DNA from: Chryseobacterium tructae
Lineage (GTDB): Bacteria; Bacteroidota; Bacteroidia; Flavobacteriales; Weeksellaceae
Direction of reading: 5' to 3'
DNA: 64,000 bases
Assembly: GCF_030409875.1 (NCBI RefSeq)
Contig: NZ_JAUFQR010000001.1
Coordinates: 2,418,001 to 2,482,000, forward strand
Under the pieces are notes generated by a model. It did not search any database and was not told where the DNA came from. It saw only the letters and a program-made list of their open reading frames with translations. The translations under genes were made by a program, and so were the position numbers. Below are positions 1 through 9,346 of the stretch, one piece after another (positions within the stretch are counted from its first letter, which is position 1; each line of letters starts with the position of its first letter).

Positions 1-219
<219 letters not shown>

Positions 220-242
220 AGAATTATTTTAACATACCATCA

Positions 243-272
243 AAAGCATCGATCTTATCGGTGCTTTTTTTG
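243..272 (+). terminator. Intrinsic terminator after atpG
   Basis: A 9-bp stem (AGCATCGAT / ATCGGTGCT, one G-T pair) with a 3-base loop is followed by a run of seven T. It ends the ATP synthase transcript. Confidence 0.85.
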
Positions 273-452
273 TTTTTAAAAAGTAGAAAACGCTTTTTAG
301 CATCCAAAAACATTCTTTTTACGATAGAAACGACCTGAACTTCCATTTTTTTTTAAAAACAGAAAATAGCCATATTTTAAGACGTGATTTTTTTTCTTAA
401 AATTCCTTTATTGAAATAATCTATCCCGGATTCAGGTTATTTTTATTTTGCA

Positions 453-460
453 TATCTTTG
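453..460 (+). promoter_or_regulatory. Bacteroidetes -7 promoter box for the CNNM/CBS gene
   Basis: TATCTTTG matches the Bacteroidetes primary sigma -7 consensus TAnnTTTG and lies 28 bases before the ATG of the next gene. I see no clear -33 TTG at the usual distance. Confidence 0.55.
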
Positions 461-488
461 TACCTAATAAAATTTATACAACTTCTAA

Positions 489-1847
489 ATGGACTCGGAC
501 ATAGTCAGGCTTTTGCTGGCCTTATTTCTTGTTTTACTAAATGGCTTCTTCGTAGCCGCAGAATTTTCAATTGTTAAAGTTCGTTACTCACAAATCCAAA
601 TAAAAGCCGCAGAAGGGGATTCTATGGCTAAGCAGGCAGAACATATCATCAAGCATCTTGATGAATATCTTTCCGCTACACAATTAGGTATTACATTGGC
701 ATCGCTTGCCCTTGGATGGGTAGGAGAAAGCGCACTGCATCATATTTTTGAAAATATTTTTACGTCTTTGAACGTTAATTTGACTCAGACAACAATTACT
801 ACCATTTCGGTAGCTACCAGTTTTGTTTTGATTACCGTTATGCATATTGTATTTGGTGAACTTATTCCTAAATCGATAGCCATCAGGAAATCTGAAGCAA
901 CCACTATGGCAACAGCAGTGCCATTGAGAGTTTTTTATACTATTTTTAAACCGTTTATCTGGCTAATGAACCTTATGTCAAACGGTTTCTTAAGACTGAT
1001 CAAAATTCACCCGGCTTCGGAGCAGGAAATCCACTCCACAGAAGAACTACAGCTTTTGGTAAAGCAAAGTGCAGACAGTGGTGAAATTGAAGAGGAGAAC
1101 TATGAGATCATTAAAAATGCCTTTGATTTTACAGATCACTCTGCGAAACAAATCATGGTTCCAAGACAGAATATTACTTCCATCGATTTTGAAGAAGATG
1201 TGAACGATATCATCAATAAGATTATGGATAGTGGATATTCCCGTATCCCTGTATATATTGATTCTATAGACAATGTAATCGGAATTTTCTACACCAAGGA
1301 AATTATAAGAGAATTTGTTAAAAGAAAAGGAGATCTGGATCATGAGGATCTTAAAGATTTAATGCGTGATGCCTTTTTCGTAGTAGGAAGTAAGAAGGTT
1401 TCAGACTTATTGAAAACTTTCCAATTGAAAAAACAGCATATTGCTGTTGTTATTGACGAATTTGGTGGAACTGAAGGGATTATTACCCTGGAAGATATTC
1501 TTGAAGAGCTTGTGGGAGAAATTCAGGATGAAGAAGATGACGAAGAAAAGATTGTTGACAAAATAGCGGATAATACCTATTGGGTACAAGCTACTCAGCC
1601 TTTGGAAGAGATCAATGAATTTTTACCTAAGAAGCTCCCTCTTTCAGAAGAAAGTGAATACAACTCGCTGGCAGGGTTTATTCTTTATGAACTGGAAGAA
1701 ATTCCTGAGGAAAACCAGGAATTTTATCTGGATGACTATTATTTCAAGATTCTGAAAATGAACAATAAGAGTGTAGAGCTGGTTGAATTGATATACCAGG
1801 AACCCAATGCTATTGATAGTTTAGCAGAAAAAATTGGTGAAGTTTAA
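489..1847 (+). CDS. CNNM/CBS-domain hemolysin-family membrane protein (HlyC/CorC type)
   Basis: A 452-residue membrane protein of the HlyC/CorC (TlyC-like) family. Residues 1 to about 190 form the CNNM (DUF21) domain with hydrophobic segments near 5-25, 60-80, 100-130 and 140-165, including the typical ATQLGITLASLALGWVGE stretch. A CBS pair follows at about 205-335 (MVPRQNITSID, then VIDEFGGTEGIITLEDILEELVGEI), and the C-terminal CorC/HlyC domain covers about 350-435. Members are thought to export magnesium or cobalt, with the CBS pair sensing nucleotides; in flavobacteria the related GldE affects gliding. Full-length with a clear ATG start 28 bases after a -7 box. clpS follows 11 bases downstream, so the two are probably co-transcribed. 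The exact substrate cannot be told from sequence. Confidence 0.9.
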   Translation: MDSDIVRLLLALFLVLLNGFFVAAEFSIVKVRYSQIQIKAAEGDSMAKQAEHIIKHLDEYLSATQLGITLASLALGWVGESALHHIFENIFTSLNVNLTQTTITTISVATSFVLITVMHIVFGELIPKSIAIRKSEATTMATAVPLRVFYTIFKPFIWLMNLMSNGFLRLIKIHPASEQEIHSTEELQLLVKQSADSGEIEEENYEIIKNAFDFTDHSAKQIMVPRQNITSIDFEEDVNDIINKIMDSGYSRIPVYIDSIDNVIGIFYTKEIIREFVKRKGDLDHEDLKDLMRDAFFVVGSKKVSDLLKTFQLKKQHIAVVIDEFGGTEGIITLEDILEELVGEIQDEEDDEEKIVDKIADNTYWVQATQPLEEINEFLPKKLPLSEESEYNSLAGFILYELEEIPEENQEFYLDDYYFKILKMNNKSVELVELIYQEPNAIDSLAEKIGEV

Positions 1848-1858
1848 AATAGCTAAGA

Positions 1859-2164
1859 ATGAATTTTTATAATACGATAAAAGACTACGAAGATCCGAAA
1901 CGTCAATATGAAGAAGAAGTTCTGGTATTGGATGATACAGATGAAGTCTACAAACTAGTGTTGCATAATGATGATGTTCATACTTTCGATTATGTTATCG
2001 ACAGCTTGATTGAAGTATGTAAGCATACATTAGAGCAAGCAGAACAATGTACAATTCTTGTCCACTATAAGGGCAAATGCACTGTAAAAACAGGCTCATT
2101 GGATATTTTGAAGCCTATGCACGAAAAATTACTTTCACGCGAATTAACAAGTGAAATCGTATAA
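1859..2164 (+). CDS. clpS: ATP-dependent Clp protease adaptor ClpS
   Basis: A 101-residue cytoplasmic adaptor, close to the usual ClpS length. The core motif LVLHNDDVHTFDYVIDSL contains the Asn-Asp-Asp region that binds N-terminal destabilising residues, and the downstream helix VHYKGKCTVKTG is also family-typical. ClpS hands N-degron substrates to ClpA/ClpC-ClpP and modulates their choice of target. The N-terminal extension (about residues 1-25) that dips into the Clp pore is present. It sits 11 bases after the CNNM/CBS gene and is followed by a strong terminator, so it is the last gene of a two-gene unit. Confidence 0.95.
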   Translation: MNFYNTIKDYEDPKRQYEEEVLVLDDTDEVYKLVLHNDDVHTFDYVIDSLIEVCKHTLEQAEQCTILVHYKGKCTVKTGSLDILKPMHEKLLSRELTSEIV

Positions 2165-2167
2165 AAT

Positions 2168-2198
2168 AAAAACCGACAATTTAATTGTCGGTTTTTTT
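2168..2198 (+). terminator. Intrinsic terminator after clpS
   Basis: A 10-bp perfect stem (AACCGACAAT / ATTGTCGGTT) with a TTA loop is followed by a T-run. Confidence 0.9.
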
Positions 2199-2314
2199 AT
2201 TGAATTCAAGGATGAAAATCGAGTAACAACAATACATCACAAAGAATGATCGTATTCCGGGAAATTTTTTAATCTTTAAATGCTTTAATCTTTTAATTTC
2301 TCAATATTCTTGCA

Positions 2315-2345
2315 TTGCCACATTTTATCTAAAATAGTATATTTG
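2315..2345 (+). promoter_or_regulatory. Promoter of the udk-divIC unit
   Basis: A -33 TTG (2315-2317) and a -7 TATATTTG (2338-2345) are separated by 20 bases, which is the normal spacing for the Bacteroidetes primary sigma factor. The udk ATG lies 26 bases downstream. Confidence 0.65.
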
Positions 2346-2371
2346 TACCAACTATAAAGAAACAAAAAACA

Positions 2372-2985
2372 ATGCTTGTAATAGGAATTGCCGGTGGAAC
2401 AGGATCTGGCAAACTACAGTTGTTGATAAGATACTTCAACAGCTTGATATCGAAGGAATGAATATCCTTTCTCAGGATAATTATTATCACGACAACCAAG
2501 GTCTTACATTGACTGAAAGAGAGGCTTTAAATTATGACCATCCGAAGTCAATAGATTTTGAACTATTGATAAAACACGTAAAAGCTTTAAAAAATAACGA
2601 GCCAATAGAACAGCCGATTTATAGCTTTGTGACACATTCCAGAACAGGAGATCACGTAACTGTAGAACCTAAGAATGTATTGGTAGTAGAAGGAATTTTG
2701 GTTCTTACCAATAAAGAATTACTGAAAGAATTTGACCTGAAGGTTTTCGTTCATGCAGATTCTGATGAAAGGCTGATCAGGAGGATCAGGAGAGATACTC
2801 AGGAAAGAGGAAGAGATCTGAGTGAAGTATTACATCGTTATCAGACTACTTTAAAACCAATGCATCAGGAATTCATCGAGCCATCAAAAAATGATGCCGA
2901 TCTTATCATCCCCAATATGAAACAGAATTCCGTAGCGATTGATTTTTTAACTACTGTTATTAAGAACTCGTTGAAAAAACATTAA
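2372..2985 (+). pseudogene. udk: Uridine kinase, frameshifted in this sequence (probable sequencing error)
   Basis: Uridine/cytidine kinase of the pyrimidine salvage pathway, phosphorylating uridine and cytidine with a nucleoside triphosphate donor. The ATG at 2372 begins MLVIGIAGGTGSGK, the P-loop, but the frame breaks at the AAA at 2411-2413. Adding one A gives GSGKTTVVDKILQQLD, which runs into the open frame ending at 2985 and yields about 204 residues, the usual family length. The second part holds SQDNYYHD, the bases-binding region, and RRIRRDTQERGRDL, the lid. An ATG at 2458 would give a protein without the P-loop and is not a credible start. The gene is otherwise intact, so I read the break as a missing base. 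The DivIC-like gene follows 4 bases later. Confidence 0.9.
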
Positions 2986-2989
2986 AAAA

Positions 2990-3346
2990 ATGGAAGAAAA
3001 TAACCTTATCAAAAACATTCAGCCGAAATCTGAAACATTCAAACTTATCCAAAGATATGTGTTGAATAAGTATACCATTACGATCTGTCTGTTTTTGGTA
3101 TGGATGGTTTTCTTCGATAAAACCTCATTTCTTGTAATTAACGAACTGAATGGTGAGATTCATAAATATGAAGATCAATTGGAGTATTACAAAAAAGAAT
3201 ACGAAAAGAATGATGCCTTCTATAAAAAATTGATGAACAACAAGTCAGAAAAGGAAAAGTACGCAAGAGAAAATTATTTTATGAAGAAGCCTAATGAAGA
3301 AATCTTCATTCTGGTGGTCGACAGTACAAAAGTCGCTAAGAAATAA
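2990..3346 (+). CDS. FtsB/DivIC-family septum formation protein
   Basis: A 118-residue bitopic membrane protein. A short cytoplasmic N-terminus is followed by one transmembrane segment at about residues 28-46 (ITICLFLVWMVFFD), then a coiled coil at about 50-85 (NELNGEIHKYEDQLEYYKKE) and a short conserved tail, YARENYFMKKPNEEIF. This is the architecture of FtsB/DivIC, which joins FtsL and FtsQ/DivIB in the divisome and helps to activate septal peptidoglycan synthesis. It starts 4 bases after udk and is probably co-transcribed with it; this gene pair is common in flavobacteria. Confidence 0.85.
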   Translation: MEENNLIKNIQPKSETFKLIQRYVLNKYTITICLFLVWMVFFDKTSFLVINELNGEIHKYEDQLEYYKKEYEKNDAFYKKLMNNKSEKEKYARENYFMKKPNEEIFILVVDSTKVAKK

Positions 3347-3415
3347 TAATAGAATATGTCAATACAGGAATATCTATCAATTTCCCTTTGGCCATTCACA
3401 ATTTAAACAAAACTA

Positions 3416-4578
3416 ATGTCAGATACAGCTACCCTTCCAAACTGGGAAAATTTAGTAAAAAAACAGCTTAAAACAGAAGATATTTATCCTATTCTGGGAA
3501 AGGAAAACCTGGAGGGAATAGAGGTAAGACCTTTCTATACGGATGTTAAAAAGCCTTTGGTAAACCTACCAAGAGTTGAAGAAAGCACCCACTTGGTAGC
3601 CCGATATCATGAAAGTCTGGAAGAAGAAGTATTTGCATTTTTATTAGATCAGAATGTAGAATATCTGACTGAGAAGACTCTTTTTGTTAATAATAAAGAG
3701 CTTGCAGGGCATATTAGCCCACAAGAAGAAGATCAATATTTTTCTTTGATTGATGTGTTTAATGAAAAAGACGCAACCATTGATGATCAACTAGCTAAAG
3801 AATTGTTAGCAAAAGGATTTAAAAGAAGTATTTGTGTTGATATTTCATTGCATCAGAATGCAGGAGCGGCCATCTATCAGCAGCTAGGAATTGCTTTGGC
3901 AAAAACAAAAGAACTGGTAGAAGTATACGGCGCTGAAATTTTCAATAAATTGATCTTCAAGATTGCTGTAGGAGGTAATTATTTCTTTGAAATGGCAAAA
4001 TTGAGAGCCTTTAAATTGGTTTTTAACCAACTTTCCAAGGAATATGGATTGGATGAAATTCCTTACATTTTCGCTGAGACTTCCCTTAGAAATAAAGCTG
4101 TTTCTGACAATGAAAATAACCTGATTCGTTCTACATTAGAGTTAGCTTCTGCTATGATTGGTGGAGCAGATGCTGTTTTTACCAACAATTACCTTGTAAG
4201 CAGAAGTACAGATAACGCTGAAGAAATTTCTTTTAAACAACAGATTGTACTAGCCTACGAAAGCATCATCAATGTGTTTGAAGATGCTGCTAATGGAAGC
4301 TACTATGTTGAAGATATCACCCAACAGATTGCAGACAAATCTTGGACTTTATTTATTGAAATGGAAGAACTGGTGGTTATCTTGAGCTTTTAAAGCAAGG
4401 TGTTGTTCAAAAAAAGATCTATGATCATGCTATTGAAGAGCAACAATGGATTGAAGAAGGAAAAATAAAGCTGATTGGAGTTAATTTATATCCAAAATTA
4501 GATGTTAAAAAGTCAATCAATGACTTATATAACGAAAAAGAAATAAAAGCTGTTCGTTGGGCAGAAATGTTTGAGTAA
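3416..4578 (+). pseudogene. mutA: Methylmalonyl-CoA mutase small (beta) subunit, frameshifted in this sequence
   Basis: Non-catalytic subunit of the B12-dependent mutase that interconverts methylmalonyl-CoA and succinyl-CoA in propionate metabolism. The N-terminal part shows the mutase barrel segment (VEVRPFYTD-like GIEVRPFYTD, then DISLHQNAGAAIYQQLGIAL and AVGGNYFFEMAKLRAFK). The frame breaks near 4372, where CTGGTGGT should read CTGGGTGGT. Restoring the G gives EELGGYLELLKQG and continues to the stop at 4578, a total of about 387 residues. The tail NLYPKLDVKK is family-typical. The catalytic large subunit, which normally follows, is not in the window. DinB starts on the last base of the stop codon (TAATG). 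Confidence 0.85.
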
Positions 4579-5018
4579 TGAAAGACAAACTAATAGACTT
4601 ATTCGAATACACCTATCATTTCAATGTTGAAATGATTAAAGTTATTTCTGAAAACAGAAAACTTGTAGATGATAAAACAATTAGTTTGATTAATCACACT
4701 CTTAATGCACAACAAATCTGGAGTGCCAGGATACTGGGAGAACCTACATTTGAGGTTTGGCAAGTCAATTCTTTTGAATCTTTGAATGAAATTAATCATC
4801 AGAATTTTGTAAAAAGTATTGAGATCGTTAAAGATTCTGATCTTGAGAAAAGAATAGAATATCAGAATTCAAGAGGAACAAAATTTGAAAACAGTATTTT
4901 TGAAATGCTTTTTCATGCCATTAATCATTCGACTTATCACAGAGGACAGATTAATTCCTTACTTAAACAAAACGGTATAGAACCTATATTAACAGACTAT
5001 ATTTTTTATAAAAGATAG
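4578..5018 (+). CDS. DinB-family protein
   Basis: A 146-residue four-helix-bundle protein of the DinB/YfiT superfamily. Three histidines at the expected positions, His40 (SLINHTLNAQQIW), His117 and His121 (HAINHSTYHRGQI), would form the metal site. Family members include thiol-dependent transferases and DNA-damage-induced proteins, but the substrate is unknown for most. The start overlaps the stop of mutA by one base (TAATG), which suggests translational coupling, although a functional link to methylmalonyl-CoA mutase is not established. No terminator is seen after it; a palindromic repeat pair lies downstream. Confidence 0.85.
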   Translation: MKDKLIDLFEYTYHFNVEMIKVISENRKLVDDKTISLINHTLNAQQIWSARILGEPTFEVWQVNSFESLNEINHQNFVKSIEIVKDSDLEKRIEYQNSRGTKFENSIFEMLFHAINHSTYHRGQINSLLKQNGIEPILTDYIFYKR

Positions 5019-5030
5019 TTCTGTGGAGAT

Positions 5031-5138
5031 CTTTCGGCTCCGCTTAGTATAACACTGTTAAAACATGCTGTATTTATTTCCCAGATTAGAAATTATACAT
5101 TAAGTATTAGCGCTGTCATGCTGAGCGGAGTCGAAGCA
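5031..5138. repeat. Inverted pair of a dispersed flavobacterial palindromic repeat
   Basis: The segment 5114-5138 (TGTCATGCTGAGCGGAGTCG..) is an imperfect reverse complement of 5031-5055 (CTTTCGGCTCCGCTTAG..). The two arms flank about 58 bases. From memory, the GCTGAGCGGAGTCGAAGC core is common between genes in Chryseobacterium and relatives, where it acts like a REP element. It may form a hairpin in the mRNA between dinB and the next gene. Confidence 0.6.
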
Positions 5139-5173
5139 TTTTAACCAAAAGAATGTAAAGATTCGTAGAATTT

Positions 5174-6322
5174 GTGGAGAATAAATTATTAAATAAAGAA
5201 GTTCAGAGCTATATCAATGCAAATCTAAAAACAGATCTGCATTCCTTACTGTTGAAAAAATCCCCATTCCCGGAGGTTTCTATACAGGAAATCGTGCAAC
5301 AGATCAAAGGAAAGCAAGTCGCAGAGAAAAAGTTTCCTTTTCTACTGAAAGATGGAATTATTTTCCCACCACAACTCAATATGGAGCAATCCTCATCCGA
5401 AAAGACGGCTCTCTATAAATCTGAGATTTTAAAAGGGAAGAAGTTTGTAGACTTGACCAGCGGATTTGGAATTGATGCCTATTATCTATCCCAAAACTTT
5501 GAAGATATTACCTTAATAGAGCAAAATACAGCGCTTTTAGAGATCGTTGAGCACAATTGGAATACTCTAGGAAGAAAAGCCAGATTTATTAACCAAAAAC
5601 TGGAGGCTTTTTTGAATAAAAATAAGGAGAATTTTAATACTATTTATCTGGATCCAGCAAGAAGAGACCAGAATAAAAATAAAGTCTTTCTTTTGGAAGA
5701 TCTTTCCCCAAATATTCTTGAAATCCAGGAAAAATTATTATCAATATCAGATCAGGTGATTATTAAACTTTCGCCATTGATAGATCTGAAATATCTTATT
5801 TCAGTTGTACCTTCTATTTTCAGAATTGATATCATAGCTCTTAAGAATGATGTAAAAGAGATTGTAGCTTTCCTATCTGCAGAAAATAAAAAAGAGATTA
5901 TTGGCAACTGTGTGAACCTTGAAAGCGGTGAATCTACCTTTAGTTTCATATTTGGGGAAGAAGAAAATGCTCAATCGGAATATTCTGAACCTGAAAAATT
6001 CATTTATATTCCTAATAATTCTATTCTAAAGGCGGGGATTTTCAATTTGATTTCTGAAAAGGTTGGGGTTAAAAAATTACATCCTAACTCTCATCTTTAT
6101 ACTTCCATAGAAAGAATAATCGATTTTCCAGGAAGAACTTTTGAAATGGAAGTTGTTGATTCTAAAAAGATTAAAAAGAAGGAGCAATACAATATTATTT
6201 CAAAAAATTACCCGTTAAAACCTGAAGAAATTAAGAAGAAATACGGATTGAAAGATGGTGGAAATGATTACCTTATTTTTACACAGTCCAAAAAAGGGAA
6301 AATTATTTTAAAATCAGTCTAA
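5174..6322 (+). CDS. Class I SAM-dependent methyltransferase with THUMP-like C-terminal domain
   Basis: A 382-residue protein with a GTG start. The Rossmann-type core begins near residue 95 with FVDLTSGFGIDAYYLS, the SAM-binding motif I, followed by an acidic ribose-binding position in LIEQNTALLEIVEHN and the motif IYLDPARRD near residue 160, similar to the DPP(Y/R) loops of RNA/DNA methyltransferases. The C-terminal 80 or so residues (FPGRTFEMEV, NYPLKPEEIKKKYGLKDGG) match the THUMP-like domain described next to such methyltransferases. The target is not known, though tRNA or rRNA is plausible. The gene stands alone between a repeat pair and a small lipoprotein gene. The start is uncertain because no ATG lies nearby. 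Confidence 0.8.
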   Translation: MENKLLNKEVQSYINANLKTDLHSLLLKKSPFPEVSIQEIVQQIKGKQVAEKKFPFLLKDGIIFPPQLNMEQSSSEKTALYKSEILKGKKFVDLTSGFGIDAYYLSQNFEDITLIEQNTALLEIVEHNWNTLGRKARFINQKLEAFLNKNKENFNTIYLDPARRDQNKNKVFLLEDLSPNILEIQEKLLSISDQVIIKLSPLIDLKYLISVVPSIFRIDIIALKNDVKEIVAFLSAENKKEIIGNCVNLESGESTFSFIFGEEENAQSEYSEPEKFIYIPNNSILKAGIFNLISEKVGVKKLHPNSHLYTSIERIIDFPGRTFEMEVVDSKKIKKKEQYNIISKNYPLKPEEIKKKYGLKDGGNDYLIFTQSKKGKIILKSV

Positions 6323-6460
6323 AAATGTTGCCAAAAGAAACAGGATTTCTTAATTTTGGGCAATCAAAAATTAGAGGATGAAACCCCTCGCTGTTTAGAT
6401 CATCTGAATAGACTAAAACAGGGCGATTCCATATGATATTTAAAAAAATAAATTTTACAT

Positions 6461-6739
6461 ATGAAAAAATTAGTTATATGTTTAGCAATTGCAACGGTAG
6501 CGATAAGCTGTAAAAAAGTTCCGCAAGGTGGAAGCAAGGCTGTTTTAAAACTTGAAGAAGGAGTAGAAAGATACTCTGACGACGCTCAGGGTGAAAAGGC
6601 TCATGGAGGACATGAAGCTGCTACTGCTGAACACAAAGAAGAAGCAGCAAAATCTGAAGCTGTAGCTCCTAAAACAGATAGTACTGCTGCTGCAAAGCCT
6701 ACTGAGAAAAAAGAAGAGGCTCCAAAAGCTGAACACTAA
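6461..6739 (+). CDS. Small Ala/Glu/Lys-rich lipoprotein of unknown function
   Basis: A 92-residue predicted lipoprotein. The N-terminus MKKLVICLAIATVAISCKK is a signal peptide with a lipobox-like ISC, so Cys17 would be acylated. The mature part is low complexity, rich in Ala, Glu, Lys and His (GEKAHGGHEAATAEHKEEAA), with no recognisable fold, so it is probably disordered and periplasmic. Similar short charged lipoproteins are common in Chryseobacterium. It has its own terminator and is probably a single-gene unit. No function can be assigned. Confidence 0.8.
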   Translation: MKKLVICLAIATVAISCKKVPQGGSKAVLKLEEGVERYSDDAQGEKAHGGHEAATAEHKEEAAKSEAVAPKTDSTAAAKPTEKKEEAPKAEH

Positions 6740-6756
6740 TTATTAGTATACAATAT

Positions 6757-6788
6757 AAAAATGCCCTGTTTTTGCAGGGCATTTTTTA
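6757..6788 (+). terminator. Intrinsic terminator after the small lipoprotein
   Basis: The stem ATGCCCTG / CAGGGCAT with a T-rich loop is followed by a T-run. Confidence 0.85.
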
Positions 6789-6907
6789 TTTGAAAAAATG
6801 ATCGCATAGCCAATCACCGGGAAATATTTTTTTTCTTTAGAAAATCCTGTGTTTTTACTTGGCTCAGCGGTGCATTTTTTTTAATTTTAACAAAATAAAA
6901 TTTTACA

Positions 6908-8287
6908 ATGCAAGAGACATTAAATTACATTAACGAAAACAAGCAGCGTTTCGTCGATGAATTATTTGAGTTATTGAGAATCCCTTCTATTTCTGCAGAT
7001 CCAGCGTATAAAGATGATGTATTGAAGTGTGCAGATGTATGTGCAGAATACCTTAGAAATGCAGGTGCAGATCATGTTGAAGTATGTGAAACTAAGGGTT
7101 ACCCTATCGTTTTCGGAGAAAAAATTATAGATACAAACCTACCAACGGTACTGGTTTACGGGCACTATGACGTACAACCGGCAGATCCATTAGAATTATG
7201 GAGAAAACCTCCTTTTGAGCCTTATATTGAGAAAACTGAGCTTCACCCGGACGGAGCTATCTTCGCAAGAGGTGCAGCAGATGATAAAGGACAGTTCTTT
7301 ATGCACCTGAAAGCATTTGAAGCAATGATGAGAACCAACACTCTTCCTTGTAACGTTAAATTTATTCTGGAAGGAGAAGAAGAAGTAGGATCTGTAAGTT
7401 TAGGGGACTTTGTGAATGAAAACAAAGAAAAGCTGTCTTGCGATTGTATTTTAATTTCCGATACGCATATCTATAGCAACGAGCAACCGACTGTAACAAC
7501 AGGATTAAGAGGGCTAAGCTATGTAGAAGTAGAGGTGGAAGGACCAAACAGAGACCTGCATTCAGGACTTTACGGAGGAGCAGTTCCAAACCCAATCCAT
7601 GTATTGTCAAGAATGATTGCTAATCTTATTGATGAAGATGGTCACATCACAATTGATGGTTTCTATGATAATGTTGAGACTGTGTCTGATGCAGACAGAA
7701 CAGAGATGAATAAACTGAAGGATAATCCTGAAGAATTCAAAAAGTCAATCGGATTAAGCAATATTGAAGGCGAAAAAGGATATACAACGTTAGAGAGAGC
7801 TTCTATTCGTCCTACTTTAGACTGTAATGGTATTTGGGGTGGATATACAGGCGAAGGAGCTAAAACTGTAATTCCTTCCAAAGCTTTTGCTAAAATTTCA
7901 ATGCGTTTGGTTCCTTATCAAACACCGGAAGAAATTACGGAGAAGTTCACGAAATATTTCGAAAAAATTGCTCCGGATACCGTAAAAGTGAAAGTGACAC
8001 CGCACCATGGGGGAATGCCTTATGTACTACAAAGTGATACCAAAGAATTCTTAGCCGCTAAAGCCGCTATGGAAACAGCATTTGGTAAAGAAGTATTGCC
8101 TTACAGAAGTGGTGGAAGTATTCCAATTACATCAATGTTTGAGAAGGTTTTAGGAGCTAAATCTGTATTGATGGGCTTTGGATTGGATTCTGATGCAATT
8201 CACTCTCCAAACGAACATTATGGATTATTTAATTTTTATAAAGGAATTGAAAGTATTCCGTTGTTTTTTGAAAATTATTCAAAATAA
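6908..8287 (+). CDS. M20-family dipeptidase
   Basis: A 459-residue zinc peptidase of the M20 family, near the usual length of the carnosine-dipeptidase-like branch. Metal and catalytic motifs are all present: LVYGHYDVQPAD (His86 and the following Asp), ARGAADDKGQ (Asp125/126), EGEEEVGS (catalytic Glu near 157 and metal Glu next to it), SDTHI, and the C-terminal DAIHSPNEH. The central dimerisation (lid) domain spans about residues 195-355. It should hydrolyse dipeptides or short peptides in the cytoplasm. It is a single gene ending in a strong terminator. Confidence 0.92.
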   Translation: MQETLNYINENKQRFVDELFELLRIPSISADPAYKDDVLKCADVCAEYLRNAGADHVEVCETKGYPIVFGEKIIDTNLPTVLVYGHYDVQPADPLELWRKPPFEPYIEKTELHPDGAIFARGAADDKGQFFMHLKAFEAMMRTNTLPCNVKFILEGEEEVGSVSLGDFVNENKEKLSCDCILISDTHIYSNEQPTVTTGLRGLSYVEVEVEGPNRDLHSGLYGGAVPNPIHVLSRMIANLIDEDGHITIDGFYDNVETVSDADRTEMNKLKDNPEEFKKSIGLSNIEGEKGYTTLERASIRPTLDCNGIWGGYTGEGAKTVIPSKAFAKISMRLVPYQTPEEITEKFTKYFEKIAPDTVKVKVTPHHGGMPYVLQSDTKEFLAAKAAMETAFGKEVLPYRSGGSIPITSMFEKVLGAKSVLMGFGLDSDAIHSPNEHYGLFNFYKGIESIPLFFENYSK

Positions 8288-8318
8288 TTATTGATTTTTT
8301 ACAAGATATTTATACAAA

Positions 8319-8354
8319 ACAGGGTGTTTCTTTACGAAACGCCCTGTTTTTTTT
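8319..8354 (+). terminator. Intrinsic terminator after the M20 dipeptidase
   Basis: A 12-bp stem (ACAGGGTGTTTC / GAAACGCCCTGT, one G-T pair) is followed by eight T. Confidence 0.9.
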
Positions 8355-8498
8355 ATTGATCATTGTAAATGGTGAAAAAAAACCTCTTTAAAAGTGCTTT
8401 TTCTTCGATTTTCAGGAGGATTTTAATTTTCCCTCTCTGAAAATTTGTTTTTAGTGCAGCGAAAAATAATTTTGACCTGTAACTCTAAAAACATTCAT

Positions 8499-9323
8499 AT
8501 GAAGAAAACATTACTTTTTATTGCAGGTATAAGCATTCTGCTGTGTTCAATTTCATTACTAAGAGCCCAGACAAACATTTTTGAAGAAACATTTGAATCT
8601 GTCACACCGAATGATATTCCTGCAGGATGGATAAGAGAAAACCGGGATAATGATATGTTGACATGGGTAGTTGAAGATGGGGCTTCAGAGACAGATCCGA
8701 TCGGCTACTCAGGTAAAGTTGTCCTTGTAGCATCAACAGCAGATTCTTCAGATAATCTTTTGGGAACATCAGCCATTAATTTGCCAGGGGGGAATTCTTA
8801 TACACTATCATTCAAAATAGGAACATTCACTGTATCGGGGCTTTATAACGCTGATAATCATTATGCAGTCTATGTTTTGCCTGAGAATAGTTCTTTTACA
8901 GGAACAGAAACACCTGTTCTTGAAGAGGATATTACAATAGGAGATATAGCGGTTACCAAAACAGTTGATCTTTCAGGATATGCAGGCCAGAATGTTAAAA
9001 TTTATTTCAGACAATTTATAAATAGCCAGGGAACACGTGCTTTATTGCTGGATACGGTTAAAGTTTTGCAAGGGGTACTAGGGGTTTCTGAAGCTGCTTT
9101 TTCTTCACAGTTAGGTATTTATCCAAATCCTACGTCTGATTATATCTATATAAAATCCAAGTCGCTAATCAATAAAGTAAAAGTATTTGATATGAATGGA
9201 AAAGCATTACCTGTTAATTCTGATGAACATAAAATAGATGTAAGAATGTTGTTGCCGGGTGCTTATATTGTGAATATAGAATCCGGAGGAAGGAAATCTT
9301 CCCATAAATTTGTTAAAAAATAA
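8499..9323 (+). CDS. Type IX-secreted protein with choice-of-anchor-J-like domain
   Basis: About 274 residues from the preferred ATG at 8499, where MKKTLLFIAGISILLCS begins a signal peptide; the frame extends upstream to 8445 but without one. The mature N-terminal domain (FEETFESVTPNDIPAGW, VDLSGYAGQNVKIYFR) looks like the choice-of-anchor J / MAM-like beta sandwich of many Bacteroidetes surface proteins. Residues from about 205 on form a type A T9SS C-terminal domain: YPNPTSDYIYIKS, VKVFDMNGK, GAYIVNIESGG, ending in KFVKK. The protein should cross the outer membrane through the type IX secretion system. Its function is unknown. It is a paralogue of the gene at 10768. Confidence 0.85.
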   Translation: MKKTLLFIAGISILLCSISLLRAQTNIFEETFESVTPNDIPAGWIRENRDNDMLTWVVEDGASETDPIGYSGKVVLVASTADSSDNLLGTSAINLPGGNSYTLSFKIGTFTVSGLYNADNHYAVYVLPENSSFTGTETPVLEEDITIGDIAVTKTVDLSGYAGQNVKIYFRQFINSQGTRALLLDTVKVLQGVLGVSEAAFSSQLGIYPNPTSDYIYIKSKSLINKVKVFDMNGKALPVNSDEHKIDVRMLLPGAYIVNIESGGRKSSHKFVKK

Positions 9324-9346
9324 ACATTATTGTACCGTTTTGTTTA

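Noticed and set aside
2458..2985. A complete shorter uridine kinase from the ATG at 2458
   Set aside because: It would lack the P-loop, which is present just upstream in another frame; a missing base explains both.
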